From assembly GCA_041603235.1 (NCBI GenBank), contig JBFIES010000004.1, positions 124,001 through 188,000 on the forward strand: DNA of 64,000 bases, given 5' to 3'. Position 1 is the stretch's first letter, and every line of letters starts with the position of its first letter. Source of the stretch: Panacagrimonas sp041603235 (GTDB taxonomy: Bacteria > Pseudomonadota > Gammaproteobacteria > Nevskiales > Nevskiaceae). This document shows positions 50,721 through 59,580 of this stretch, in pieces. The position numbers and the translations under genes are program-made. The notes under the pieces are model-generated. The model was not told where the DNA came from, searched no databases, and saw only the letters and a program-made list of their open reading frames with translations.

Positions 50721-50754
50721 AAACCCCGTCAGCTCAGCCTGACGGGGTTTTTTT
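50721..50754 (+). terminator. Intrinsic terminator after hpf
   Basis: AAACCCCGTCAG (50721-50732), a 6-base loop and CTGACGGGGTTT (50739-50750) form a perfect 12-bp stem followed by a continuous run of T to 50754. It separates the rpoN-hpf unit from ptsN and the PTS genes, which must have their own promoter in the following 130 bases. Confidence 0.93.
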
Positions 50755-50882
50755 ATGAGCACGACGCGATTCATTGGTGGTTGGGCGTGCACAAGGCTCA
50801 TACTTGGCGGCGTCGAATCGATTCCGGACGATTTTTCTTTGGTCCGGTCGAAGCTTCAAGCCATCAGGAGATGTACCAGCAG

Positions 50883-51344
50883 ATGAAGTTGACCGAAATT
50901 CTCACTGCCGACCGCGTTGTGAGCGGCAAGACGGTGAGCAGCAAGAAGAAGGCCCTGGAAGAACTTTCTGTTCTGTTGGGTTCAGGTGAAGCGGATATTG
51001 CCGAGGCAGGCATTTTCTCAAGTCTGACGTCGCGCGAAAGACTTGGCAGCACCGGATTGGGGCATGGCGTTGCCATTCCGCACGGCCGCCTGCCCGGCAT
51101 CGAGGGCAGCATAGGGGCCTTCATGCGACTGAAGCAGTCGGTGGAATACGATGCGCATGATGGGCGTCGCGTGGACCTGATTTTCGGCCTGCTGGTACCT
51201 GAGAACGCTACCGAGGTGCACCTCAAGCATCTTGCCGCCGTCGCAGAAATGTTTTCCGACGAAAGCTTCTGCCAGAGCTTGCGGGAATCGTCAGATAGCG
51301 CGGCGCTCTACAAGTGTCTGGCCGCTTTCGAATCCACGCACTGA
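50883..51344 (+). CDS. ptsN: Nitrogen-regulatory PTS protein EIIA-Ntr
   Basis: A 153-residue phosphocarrier. The phosphorylated histidine is His67 in LGHGVAIPHGRL. It begins KLTEILTADRV, as in homologues. EIIA-Ntr controls potassium uptake, stress responses and cell-envelope regulators according to its phosphorylation. The start at 50883 (AGGAG 12 bases before) is preferred to 50871, where the same AGGAG abuts the codon, and to 50781. hprK follows 35 bases later. Confidence 0.95.
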   Translation: MKLTEILTADRVVSGKTVSSKKKALEELSVLLGSGEADIAEAGIFSSLTSRERLGSTGLGHGVAIPHGRLPGIEGSIGAFMRLKQSVEYDAHDGRRVDLIFGLLVPENATEVHLKHLAAVAEMFSDESFCQSLRESSDSAALYKCLAAFESTH

Positions 51345-51379
51345 AATTCCTGGAACGCTGACGAAAGCTTTGAATTGGA

Positions 51380-51931
51380 ATGGTCAAGGAACCTGGCAAG
51401 GTAGAGAGCGAAACCCTGCATGGCGTGCTCGTCGAGGTCTTTGGTCTTGGCGTATTGCTGGTGGGGCGCAGCGGTGTTGGAAAAAGTGAACTTGCCCTGG
51501 AGCTGCTTGCACGCGGTCATCGCCTGATTTCGGATGATGCGCCGACATTCCATGTGAATGCAGAGGGCAGGGTCATTGGTTCCTGTCCGCCCTTGCTGTT
51601 TGGGTTTCTGGAGGTGCGTGGTCTGGGCGTGCTTCATGTTGGACGGATGTTTGGAGAACCCGTCTTACGTTCGAAGAAGGCGCTCGACCTCATACTCCGA
51701 CTTGATGAAGCGCAAGCCGGCGAACCGGCAGATCGACTCCACGGGCGGCGCAGTCAGAAGATGGTCTGCGGCCAATCTATTCCGGAAATCCTGCTGCCGA
51801 TCAGACCCGGCCACAGCATGGCGACCCTGGCCGAAGCGGCTTGCCGCGATCAGACCTTGAAGCGCGACGGGTATGACGCTGCGCAAGATTTTATCCGGCG
51901 ACAACAGCGGCAAATAGAGGCAGGGGAATGA
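51380..51931 (+). CDS. hprK: HPr kinase/phosphorylase, catalytic domain only
   Basis: A 183-residue protein containing just the C-terminal kinase/phosphorylase domain of HprK. Walker A is GRSGVGKS (29-36), followed by DDAPTFHV and the signature EVRGLGVLHV (about 73-82), plus a K-rich loop later. Full HprK has about 310 residues with an N-terminal regulatory domain. That domain is missing and cannot be hidden upstream, because ptsN ends 35 bases before. Catalytic-domain-only forms are known in alphaproteobacteria. Its target would be Ser45 of the HPr encoded downstream. It overlaps rapZ by 4 bp. Confidence 0.92.
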   Translation: MVKEPGKVESETLHGVLVEVFGLGVLLVGRSGVGKSELALELLARGHRLISDDAPTFHVNAEGRVIGSCPPLLFGFLEVRGLGVLHVGRMFGEPVLRSKKALDLILRLDEAQAGEPADRLHGRRSQKMVCGQSIPEILLPIRPGHSMATLAEAACRDQTLKRDGYDAAQDFIRRQQRQIEAGE

Positions 51932-52785
51932 AACTGATTATCGTCAGCGGGCTTTCAGGCGCGGGCAAGACTGTGGCCTTGAAGCAGTTCGAGGATTTGG
52001 GCTACGCCACTATCGACAACATCCCTCTGGCACTGCTGGCGCCGATGATTTCGCGATTGGTGGCCAAGGCCGATCCGCGTTATGAACGCCTGGCCATCGG
52101 CCTGGATGCGCGCGAGTCATCGGTCGAGATCGCGCGCTTTCCACAACATCTCGCGCGACTGCGAAAACGCCGTGTTGACGTACATGTACTGTTTCTCACC
52201 GCCTCAGACGAAATTCTGCTGCAGCGGTATGGCGCAACGCGAAGGCCGCACCCGCTGGCAGATGGAAAGATCAGTCTTGCCGATGCCATTGCCCGAGAGC
52301 GCGAGTGGATCGCTCCGATTGCCAATCTGGCCGACGAGCCGCTCGATACCTCGGAGATGAACCTCTACCAATTGCGCGAAGCCCTCCACGAGCGGCTTCC
52401 GGAGGCTGCACAGGGCAAACTGGCCGTCCAGTTTCTGTCGTTTGGTTTCAAGAATGGTGTCCCAAGCGGCTGCGACTTTCTGTTTGATGTGCGTTGCTTG
52501 CCTAACCCGCATTGGATGCCGGATTTGCAGCCTCTGACAGGTCGCGATCATGCCGTGCAGTCCTGGTTTGACCAGCAGGAAGCGGTTGGCGTCATGCTGA
52601 AGAACATCGGCGATTTTCTCGCGCCCTGGCTGCCCGTTTTCCGGCGTCAGGAAAGGGCCTACGTGACCGTCGGGGTCGGCTGTACCGGCGGACAGCATCG
52701 CAGCGTCTATCTGGTCGAGAAACTCGGCGAGCGGTTCTCAGCTGATTTTGATCCGGTGGTGATCAATCACAAGGAGCTTCGCTGA
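51928..52785 (+). CDS. rapZ: RNase adapter protein / nucleotide-binding protein RapZ
   Basis: A 285-residue protein. It has an N-terminal P-loop GLSGAGKT (8-15), VDVHVLFLTASDEILLQRY and TRRPHPL, and a C-terminal RNA-binding domain with SFGFKNGVPSGCDFLFDVRCL and CTGGQHRSVYLVEKL. In Escherichia coli RapZ directs RNase E to the GlmZ RNA to set glucosamine-6-phosphate synthase levels, linking to cell-wall precursor supply. The ATG overlaps the hprK stop, and the next gene begins directly at its stop. Confidence 0.97.
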   Translation: MKLIIVSGLSGAGKTVALKQFEDLGYATIDNIPLALLAPMISRLVAKADPRYERLAIGLDARESSVEIARFPQHLARLRKRRVDVHVLFLTASDEILLQRYGATRRPHPLADGKISLADAIAREREWIAPIANLADEPLDTSEMNLYQLREALHERLPEAAQGKLAVQFLSFGFKNGVPSGCDFLFDVRCLPNPHWMPDLQPLTGRDHAVQSWFDQQEAVGVMLKNIGDFLAPWLPVFRRQERAYVTVGVGCTGGQHRSVYLVEKLGERFSADFDPVVINHKELR

Positions 52786-53211
52786 ATGCGCGTCGGTGTG
52801 TTATTGGTGACGCATGCCGGCATCGGGCAGGCCATGCTCGACTGCGTTCTCGACATGATGGGCGAACTGCCATTGCGTATCGCGGTACTCGGTGTTGATC
52901 GTACTGACGACAGCGGTGTTCTCGAACAACATGCGAAGCAGCTGCTGGCCCAGCTGGAGGAGGCCGATGCAGAGGCTGCAGAGGCTGCAGATGTGCTGAT
53001 TCTGACGGACGCCTTTGGCGCTACACCTGGAAACATCGCTGGCAAGTTGGCCCGCTCAGACAGGACGGCCCTGGTCGCTGGCTTGAATCTGCCGATGCTG
53101 ATTCGCGTGATGAACTATCCCGATGCCAGTCTTGATGAGCTGTGCACGATCGCCGTGGATGGCGGGCGTCGCGGCATCTTGTGTTGCTTTCCCAATGAGG
53201 GGCATCACTAG
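52786..53211 (+). CDS. PTS EIIA component, mannose/fructose type
   Basis: A 141-residue phosphocarrier with the EIIA-Man fold: GVLLVTHAGIGQAML with likely phosphorylated His10, an acidic helix (EEADAEAAEAADVLILTDAFG), TPGNIAGKLA and LNLPMLIRVMNYPD. No EIIB, EIIC or EIID genes lie near, so it probably receives phosphate from HPr for regulation rather than sugar uptake, as in many proteobacteria with an incomplete Man-type PTS. It starts immediately after rapZ and overlaps ptsH by one base. Confidence 0.94.
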   Translation: MRVGVLLVTHAGIGQAMLDCVLDMMGELPLRIAVLGVDRTDDSGVLEQHAKQLLAQLEEADAEAAEAADVLILTDAFGATPGNIAGKLARSDRTALVAGLNLPMLIRVMNYPDASLDELCTIAVDGGRRGILCCFPNEGHH

Positions 53212-53477
53212 TGCAAGTGTCGGTCAGAGTCATCAACCGACTTGGTCTGCATGCCCGGGCAGCGGCAAAGCTGGTGACGCTGGCGAGTCAATTCGAAGCT
53301 GATATCAAGGTGAAGAAGGGGAATCAGATCGTGAGCGGGAAATCGATCATGGGCGTGATGATGCTGGCAGCCGCGCGCGGGACCGACCTGGTTCTGATTG
53401 CAGAAGGTTGCGACGCGCAGGCCGCACTGGCCGCGCTGGCGGAGCTCGTGGCAGATCGGTTTGGCGAGCAGGTGTGA
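53211..53477 (+). CDS. ptsH: Phosphocarrier protein HPr
   Basis: An 88-residue HPr. His14 in RLGLHARAAAKLV takes phosphate from enzyme I. Ser45 in GKSIMGVMMLAAA matches the HprK target site, which fits the hprK gene three genes upstream. The start is GTG, overlapping the previous stop by one base. ptsI begins four bases after its stop. Confidence 0.96.
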   Translation: MQVSVRVINRLGLHARAAAKLVTLASQFEADIKVKKGNQIVSGKSIMGVMMLAAARGTDLVLIAEGCDAQAALAALAELVADRFGEQV

Positions 53478-53481
53478 TGCG

Positions 53482-55218
53482 ATGAGTCTTTGGCTTGCGG
53501 GCAGAGGCGTATCGCGCGGCATCGCCATAGGGCGTGTGCAGAAATTGCGGGCTCAGGATATTGAGGTTGTCGAGGTCCGGATCAAACCAGAGGCTGTTGC
53601 AGCCGAGATTGATCGCTTCTATCAGGCGCAGAGAACAGCGCTTCAGCAACTCCGGGATATACGGTCGCAAATCCCGGCGGGTACGCCTGGAGATGTTTCT
53701 GCATTCATAGAAATGCACCTGCTGATGCTGGATGATCATTCGCTCAAGCAGGCCACTGTCAGCAATATCGAAAACCTGCGCGTTAACGCCGAGGCTGCGT
53801 TGAAGCTTGCCTGCGAGACGCTTGTTGCAGTTTTCGAGGCGATGGAAGATCCGTATTTGCGGTCGCGTCGTGTGGATGTCGAGCAGGTCGTGGAACGTGT
53901 GCAGCGCGTGCTGTTGCAAGCTGATGCCGATGCCACGGATGAAGCCGCAAATGCTTCGAACGTGCCGCGCGTGGTGGTGACCAACGACATTACGCCAGCA
54001 GACATGATTCTCTTGTCGCAGCAGTCGGTTGTGGCATTTGTAACCGAGCACGGAAGTGCCTTGTCTCATTCAGCCATTCTGGCGCGCAGCCTGGGCATTC
54101 CGACCGTGGTGGGATTACGAGGTGCGCGCAAGTTGTTGCGCAACAATGAGACCTTGATCGTTGATGGAGATAGTGGACAGATACTCGCAAGCCCGGCGCC
54201 ATGTGCACGCGCGTATTTCGAAAATCGGATCAGGCAACAGTCAAGAGACTTGCTGCATTTGCAGGGGCTCAGGGATGAACCTGCCATCTCGCAGGACAAG
54301 GTCAGCGTCTCGCTGCAGGCCAATATCGAACTACCTGAAGACGCCAGGCTCGCGGATCAGAATGGCGCACTGGGCGTGGGTCTGTATCGCACGGAATTTC
54401 TTTTCATGAACCGGTCCGATCTGCCGTCGGAAGAAGAGCAATACGAGGCCTATGCCCGGGTCGTGAAAGCGGTGAAGGGCCAGATCACCATGCGAACACT
54501 AGACCTGAGCGCTGACAAGCAAGTGGATTCGGGGCATCGTCACGGGACAACCCCCAATAACCCGGCGCTGGGTCTGCGCGCCATCCGGCTCTGTCTGCAT
54601 GAGCCCGATATGTTCAAGACCCAGATTCGCGCCCTGTTGCGGGCTTCGGCTCATGGCCAGGTTCGTTTGATGTTGCCGATGATTTCCACGCTCGGCGAGA
54701 TTCGCCAGGCGCGCGCGCTGATTGAGCAGTGTCGAGGCGAGTTACAAGATCAGGGCTACGCCTGCGCAGATCAGATTCCGGTCGGTGCCATGATCGAAGT
54801 GCCTGCCGCGGCAATCGTCGCGCCGCTTCTTGCATCGGAAGTCGATTTCTTCTCCATTGGCACCAATGATCTGATTCAGTACACGCTGGCGATTGATCGC
54901 GTCGATGACGAGGTCAATTACCTATACGACCCACTGCATCCGGCAGTACTGCGTCTGATTCATATGACCGTTCAGGCTGGCCATCAGGCGGGTATCGAGG
55001 TGGCGATCTGCGGGGAAATGGGCGGTGACAGTCGCTTTACGCGGCTGCTGCTGGGCATGGGGATGAACAGCTTCTCGATGCGCCCCGCGAACGTGCCAGA
55101 GGTCAAGCGCGTAGTCCGCGAAACCAATGTCGCACAGGTGCGCGAAGAGGTGAGGCAGATGTTTGCAACACCTGATGCTGCGACCTTCGAACGCCGCGCT
55201 TTTGCGCTGGCGAGTTGA
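53482..55218 (+). CDS. ptsI: Phosphoenolpyruvate-protein phosphotransferase (PTS enzyme I)
   Basis: A 578-residue enzyme I. The phosphohistidine is His196 in EHGSALSHSAILAR, and the PEP-binding TIM barrel has GLYRTEFLFMNR, MLPMISTLGEIRQAR, FFSIGTNDLIQYTLAIDR and CGEMGGD. There is no N-terminal GAF domain, so it is the ordinary EI rather than PtsP. It phosphorylates the adjacent HPr. The start at 53482 is preferred to a TTG inside ptsH. It converges on the acyl-CoA ligase with six bases between. Confidence 0.97.
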   Translation: MSLWLAGRGVSRGIAIGRVQKLRAQDIEVVEVRIKPEAVAAEIDRFYQAQRTALQQLRDIRSQIPAGTPGDVSAFIEMHLLMLDDHSLKQATVSNIENLRVNAEAALKLACETLVAVFEAMEDPYLRSRRVDVEQVVERVQRVLLQADADATDEAANASNVPRVVVTNDITPADMILLSQQSVVAFVTEHGSALSHSAILARSLGIPTVVGLRGARKLLRNNETLIVDGDSGQILASPAPCARAYFENRIRQQSRDLLHLQGLRDEPAISQDKVSVSLQANIELPEDARLADQNGALGVGLYRTEFLFMNRSDLPSEEEQYEAYARVVKAVKGQITMRTLDLSADKQVDSGHRHGTTPNNPALGLRAIRLCLHEPDMFKTQIRALLRASAHGQVRLMLPMISTLGEIRQARALIEQCRGELQDQGYACADQIPVGAMIEVPAAAIVAPLLASEVDFFSIGTNDLIQYTLAIDRVDDEVNYLYDPLHPAVLRLIHMTVQAGHQAGIEVAICGEMGGDSRFTRLLLGMGMNSFSMRPANVPEVKRVVRETNVAQVREEVRQMFATPDAATFERRAFALAS

Positions 55219-55224
55219 GCCCGC

Positions 55225-56883
55225 TCAGGCTTCCCAAGCTACATCGGCCCGTACCGCCGCTTCTTTTTCAATCAGGTCGCCGTAACGCTTCTCCACTTCG
55301 GCGCGCTTGACCTTCATCGTCGGCGTCATCACGCCGTTGTCGATGGTCCAGGCATCCTTGACCACCACGATCTTGGCAATCTGCTCATGCGCCTCTAGTT
55401 TCTTGTTGACGAAGTGCATGTCCGCCGCGAGTTCTTTTTCAATGTCTTCGCGAGATTTGCTGTCTGTGGTGCCGGGCATCAAAGAAACCAGCATCAGCGG
55501 TTGTTTCAGCCCCATGCCGACCATGCAAAGCTGATCAATATCGGTATTGCGTGTCAGCTGACCTTCGATAGGGGCAGGGGAGACGTATTTACCCTTCAGC
55601 GTCTTGAAAATATCCTTCACCCGGCCTGTGATGTAGACATAGCCGTCTTCATCGACCCGACCTTTGTCACCCGTTCGCAGGTAGCCGTCTTCGGTGAAGG
55701 TTTCGCGGGTCTTCTCGGGTTCTTTGTAGTAGCCGGCCATGACCCCCGGGTGTTTGAACAGAATCTCTTCTGCGTCTGAGAGTTTGAAGCCGGCATTGGG
55801 AAGCGGTTTTCCAACGGAGCCCATGCGGCTTTGGCCCGGAACATTGGCCGTGGCGTAGATGCTGTTCTCGGTCATGCCGTAACCCTGCAGGACTTCCAGT
55901 TTCAGATACTTCTGAAACCACTCCATCAGTGGTATCGGCAAGGGCGCCGCGCCCGAAAAAATGTATCGAGCTTCGTGCAGGCCTAGCCCCTTGAGAATTT
56001 TCTTGCGAATGAGTGAGCTCAGCACCGGAATGCGCATCAGCTTCTCCAGCTTCTTCTGAGGCATCTTCTTGAGAACACCGGCCTGGAATCGACCATAGAC
56101 CAGCGGCACGCCGTAGAAGCGGGTGGGCGCGACTTGCGGCAGTTGCTCGGCCAGTTTTTCCAGTTGCTCGAGAAAGTGAACCTCACCGCCCAGATAAAGA
56201 CTGAGCCCGAGAACCGCGCCACGCTCAAAAGCGTGCGCCAGCGGCAAGTAGGAGAAGAAACGTTCTTCGCCCACCGGCGGCATCAACTTCAGGGTTCCCT
56301 CCGCAGCAAAAGCCAGGTTGGCCCAGGTAATCATTACGCCCTTGGGGTTGCCGGTGGTGCCAGAGGTGTAGATCAGGCAGGCCAGATCGTCCGGCGCAGG
56401 TCGTTCAATAGCCGTCAATGGTGTTGCAGTACTGATGACCTGATCCCAGGTCTGTTCGCCTGCCGGTGTTTCCGGATAGGGAAATGAAATGGTCTTGATG
56501 CCTTCAGGCACCGCACCCATGAACTCGTCATGGTCTGTCATGGGGCCCAGGAACAGCACTTTTGCTTCGCTGTGCTTAAGGATGTAGGTGACGGCGCTCT
56601 CTGCCTGCTTCGGATATAGCCCCACACCCACCAGGCCCGCCATGGAGCAGGCCATATCTGCCAGAAACCAATGCGCTGTGTTGCGTCCGGATATCGCCAC
56701 TCGATCGCCGCGCTGCAGGCCCATATCCAGCAGGGCACCGGCCATCGCGCGTGCTTCCTCCTCCGCCTGCCTCCAGCTCCAGCGAAGGGTTTGCCCTTCT
56801 CTGGGTTGCACCAGCCAGGTCTTGTCTGACTTCTCTTGCGACCACCTCAGCAGCATGTCGACGGGTGTGTTGAGCTCGGACAT
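55225..56883 (-). CDS. Long-chain acyl-CoA synthetase (AMP-dependent ligase)
   Basis: A 552-residue ANL-superfamily ligase that activates a carboxylic acid with ATP and CoA. Motifs are the P-loop YTSGTTGNPKGVMITWAN, GYGMTENS, DGYLRTGDKGRVDEDGYVYITGR and the lysine region DIFKTLKGKYVSPAPIEGQL. The pattern resembles the FadD15-like long-chain fatty-acid group. The last 20 residues (from about KRAEVEKRYGDLIEKEAAV) are helical. It is divergent from the SMP-30-like gene; the 129 bases between hold two small inverted repeats. Confidence 0.92.
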   Translation of the reverse strand: MSELNTPVDMLLRWSQEKSDKTWLVQPREGQTLRWSWRQAEEEARAMAGALLDMGLQRGDRVAISGRNTAHWFLADMACSMAGLVGVGLYPKQAESAVTYILKHSEAKVLFLGPMTDHDEFMGAVPEGIKTISFPYPETPAGEQTWDQVISTATPLTAIERPAPDDLACLIYTSGTTGNPKGVMITWANLAFAAEGTLKLMPPVGEERFFSYLPLAHAFERGAVLGLSLYLGGEVHFLEQLEKLAEQLPQVAPTRFYGVPLVYGRFQAGVLKKMPQKKLEKLMRIPVLSSLIRKKILKGLGLHEARYIFSGAAPLPIPLMEWFQKYLKLEVLQGYGMTENSIYATANVPGQSRMGSVGKPLPNAGFKLSDAEEILFKHPGVMAGYYKEPEKTRETFTEDGYLRTGDKGRVDEDGYVYITGRVKDIFKTLKGKYVSPAPIEGQLTRNTDIDQLCMVGMGLKQPLMLVSLMPGTTDSKSREDIEKELAADMHFVNKKLEAHEQIAKIVVVKDAWTIDNGVMTPTMKVKRAEVEKRYGDLIEKEAAVRADVAWEA

Positions 56884-56938
56884 GTTGGAGATCCCCTCTA
56901 TTATTGATGTTCGTCGGTGTTACTTTGCGGGCCAGTGT

Positions 56939-56976
56939 AATGCTGCGTGTAGCATTGCGCAGTGTTCGCCAGAACA
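56939..56976. repeat. Two small inverted repeats in the ligase/SMP-30 divergent promoter region
   Basis: AATGCT-GCGTGT-AGCATT (56939-56956) and TGTTC-GCCA-GAACA (56963-56976). They sit midway between the two divergent start codons, where a shared repressor could act. The arms are short (6 and 5 bp), so chance is possible. Confidence 0.3.
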
Positions 56977-57012
56977 GTGCGAATTGTCTGAATTGGGAAT
57001 GGAGTCAAGAGT

Positions 57013-58116
57013 TTGAAGAAGAAAATATTAGCGATCTGCGTGATCCTGCTGGTGACGTATCTTTTTGTTTGGCCGGTTTCCTTGCGGCCGGTTGCCTGGC
57101 AGCCATCTAAACCAGTTGAATCCGTGCAAGTGCAGCCCCTGACTCCTGTGCAAAGACTTGGCGATGGCGTGCTCAAGGGTCCGGAAGCCCTGATTTTCAC
57201 CAGTACCGGCGAGATGATCACGGGCCTTGCCGATGGCAGGGTGGTATCCGTTTCCAGTGATTTCAGAAGCTGCAAGGTGCTGGGGCAAGTCGATGGCCGG
57301 CCTCTGGGTGTTGCGCTTGACGGTGAAGGGCGAGCACTGGTTGCAGATGCCCAAAATGGCGTTGTGCAGCTACGAGGCGGTACCGAGCTGCACACATTGG
57401 TCCGCGATGCAGACGGTATTCCGGTGAACTTTGCGGACGATCTCACCATCGATCGTCAGGGGCGCGTGTACCTGACCGACGTCTCGTGGAAATACGGCTT
57501 TGACGAGCAGATGCTCGATGTTCTTGAGCACGGGGCACACGGGCGCCTGATCCGTTACCAGCCTGAAGATGATCTTTCAGTGACCATGTTGGCGGAGCTC
57601 AACTTTGCCAACGGTGTGACTTTGGGACCCGATGAGACGTACATCCTCATCAACGAGACAACGGCTTATCGCGTTACGCGGTTCTGGCTCAAAGGAGACA
57701 AGGCAGGACAGCGGGAAATCTTCGCCGACAACCTGCCCGGGTTTCCTGACAACATCAGCTTTAACGGCCAGGATCGGTTCTGGGTAGCGCTGTTTGCGCC
57801 CCGATCTGCAATTCTCGATGCCATCGCGCCCTATCCGCTTCTGCGCCGAATGATCGTGCGCTTACCCTCCTTCTTGCATCCTAAGGCCAGCGACGTCGCG
57901 CAGATTGTCGCTCTGGACATGAATGGCGCGGTTGTCGAGCACTATCGCGACATTGACGGTAACGGTTTCGGACCCATTACCAGTGTGGTTGAGCGAGGTG
58001 GCTACCTTTACTTTGGAAGCCTTGGAGAAGATGCAGTGGGCCGCGTTTCACTCAATGCCCTGCGCGAGGGCAGTGCGGAATCTCCTGCGTCCATTTCAAT
58101 GCAGGATTGCGGGTAA
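57013..58116 (+). CDS. SMP-30/gluconolactonase-like beta-propeller protein, membrane-anchored
   Basis: A 367-residue protein with an N-terminal membrane anchor (ILAICVILLVTYLFVWPVSL) and a six-bladed propeller of the SMP-30/strictosidine-synthase-like group. Blades show the repeated G-x-x-x-V-A-D pattern, as in GRALVADAQNGVVQL, GRVYLTDVSWKYG, NFANGVTLGPDETYIL and FPDNISFNGQDRFWVALFA. It is probably a periplasmic hydrolase of lactones or related compounds; the substrate is unknown. The start is TTG, supported by GGAG at 57001-57004 with 8-base spacing. Confidence 0.85.
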   Translation: MKKKILAICVILLVTYLFVWPVSLRPVAWQPSKPVESVQVQPLTPVQRLGDGVLKGPEALIFTSTGEMITGLADGRVVSVSSDFRSCKVLGQVDGRPLGVALDGEGRALVADAQNGVVQLRGGTELHTLVRDADGIPVNFADDLTIDRQGRVYLTDVSWKYGFDEQMLDVLEHGAHGRLIRYQPEDDLSVTMLAELNFANGVTLGPDETYILINETTAYRVTRFWLKGDKAGQREIFADNLPGFPDNISFNGQDRFWVALFAPRSAILDAIAPYPLLRRMIVRLPSFLHPKASDVAQIVALDMNGAVVEHYRDIDGNGFGPITSVVERGGYLYFGSLGEDAVGRVSLNALREGSAESPASISMQDCG

Positions 58117-58124
58117 TGAACTAT

Positions 58125-58919
58125 TCAGTCCGGCAAGCCGAAGAAGGCCCGCGCGTTGTCTGAAGTAATGGTCTGCACGTGCGCCTCCGAAGCGCCGCGC
58201 GCTGCGGCGATGGATGACGCCACCCAGGGCAGGAAACAGGGCTCGTTGCGGCGCGCATCCCGTGGCCTTTGCGCTTTGGGCAGCGTTCGCGGTAGCAGAT
58301 AGGGCGCATCTGTCTCGATCATGATTCGGTGGTCAGGAATGATCGCGACCGTCTCCGGAAGGTCTCCGCGGCGACGCTCGTCGCAGATCCAGCCAGTAAT
58401 GCCGATGTGACAATCCAGAGCCAGATAGTCCTCGGCAGCGGCTCGTGTATCGGTAAAGCAATGCACGCAGACCTGGGCGAGTCCGGGGCGGTACTCGCGC
58501 AGGATGCTGCAAAAGTCGGCGTGGGCGTCACGCTGATGCAGGAAAACCGGCTTTCCCAGTTCCGCCGCGAGCTCCAGCTGGGCGCAGAAGGCTCGGCGCT
58601 GATCCTGCGGGCTTGAGAAGTTGCGAAAGTAATCCAGCCCGCATTCTCCGAGCGAGACCAGCGCAGGGTCCACCGCCAACTGTCTGATGACCTCCTCATA
58701 TTGTGGGGTCCACTGGGCCGCGTGGTGGGGATGCAGCCCGGCGGTGGCAAACAGCTGCCCAGGATGATCGTGGGCCAGCCGTAGTGCGGTGCGTGAACTG
58801 TCCAGCGAACTCCCGGTGACCACAATGTGGGTCAATCCTGCCGACCAGGCGCGTTCCAGAACCGCCCCACGATCATGATCGAAGCTGTCGTGAGCCAGGT
58901 TGGCACCGATATCAATCAT
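58125..58919 (-). CDS. tatD: TatD-type metal-dependent DNase
   Basis: A 264-residue TIM-barrel hydrolase. It begins MIDIGANLAHDSF, the variant start of true TatD in which the first HxH is lost, and then shows ATAGLHPHHAAQW, SLGECGLDYFRN, PVFLHQRDAHADF, CVHCFTD and ETDAPYLLPR. The family has 3'-5' exonuclease activity and a role in oxidative DNA damage. It converges with the SMP-30-like gene, 8 bases apart. Confidence 0.93.
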   Translation of the reverse strand: MIDIGANLAHDSFDHDRGAVLERAWSAGLTHIVVTGSSLDSSRTALRLAHDHPGQLFATAGLHPHHAAQWTPQYEEVIRQLAVDPALVSLGECGLDYFRNFSSPQDQRRAFCAQLELAAELGKPVFLHQRDAHADFCSILREYRPGLAQVCVHCFTDTRAAAEDYLALDCHIGITGWICDERRRGDLPETVAIIPDHRIMIETDAPYLLPRTLPKAQRPRDARRNEPCFLPWVASSIAAARGASEAHVQTITSDNARAFFGLPD

Positions 58920-59028
58920 TCTGCTGGAAACCGTTTAGCTGTATGGAGCGCGATATTGTGCCGGGAAATTAGGCCCCGCTGTCGGATAGACTTGCATCAT
59001 CAGCTTCTAGCCTTGGAAAGGAATCTGC

Positions 59029-59580
59029 GTGCGGATTGGAATTTTCGGATTTTTGTTGTGTTGGTCAGTCATCGCGTTCGCTCAGGGAAGCGTGGCGCCA
59101 GTGCGTTATATCAGTGACGAGATTTCCGTCACTCTGAGAAAAGGCGAGGGCATGAGCGCGCAGGTCGCTTCACTGGTCAAGGCTGGAACGCGGGTGGAAT
59201 TGCTCGAGCCAACCGGTGAGAGCGGGTACGCCAAGGTCAAGATCGCCCCGGGCAAGGAGGGCTGGGTGCTCGGCAAGTATTTGTCAGCCGAGCCTCCTGC
59301 GCGCGAGCGAATTGCCACCATGGCGGCAAAGCTCGCAGAGCAGCAGGCCCTGGTACGCAAGCTGTCCGCCCAGAATGAGCGACTGAGCCAGTCGTCGCTC
59401 AGCATGGGGTCGGGGGATTCGCCGCAGGAGCCCGCGGCTGCCGAAGAGGAATCTGCAGAAAAGCCGGTTGTGGATACATTGACCGCCGTCGGCCTCGTGG
59501 TCGTTGGCATCCTGGTGGGCCTGATCATCCCGATGCTCCCCGGTGTGCGACGGCGCAACAGGTGGTCGGCCGATCTATGA
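59029..59580 (+). CDS. SH3-domain protein, TIGR04211/YgiM family
   Basis: A 183-residue envelope protein. It has a signal peptide (GFLLCWSVIAFAQG), a bacterial SH3 domain (about residues 24-85, YISDEISVTLRKGEGMSAQV to KEGWVLGKYL), a coiled coil (TMAAKLAEQQALVRKLSAQN), and a C-terminal membrane helix (TAVGLVVVGILVGLIIPML). This order is typical of the YgiM-like family, whose role is unknown and probably envelope-related. The start is GTG with AAGGA at 59018-59022. It overlaps the next gene by 4 bp. Confidence 0.88.
   Translation: MRIGIFGFLLCWSVIAFAQGSVAPVRYISDEISVTLRKGEGMSAQVASLVKAGTRVELLEPTGESGYAKVKIAPGKEGWVLGKYLSAEPPARERIATMAAKLAEQQALVRKLSAQNERLSQSSLSMGSGDSPQEPAAAEEESAEKPVVDTLTAVGLVVVGILVGLIIPMLPGVRRRNRWSADL

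Noticed and set aside
51345..51931. HprK shortened by a frameshift
   Set aside because: ptsN ends only 35 bases before hprK, so the lost N-terminal domain has no room. The visible frame is complete and has an ordinary start.
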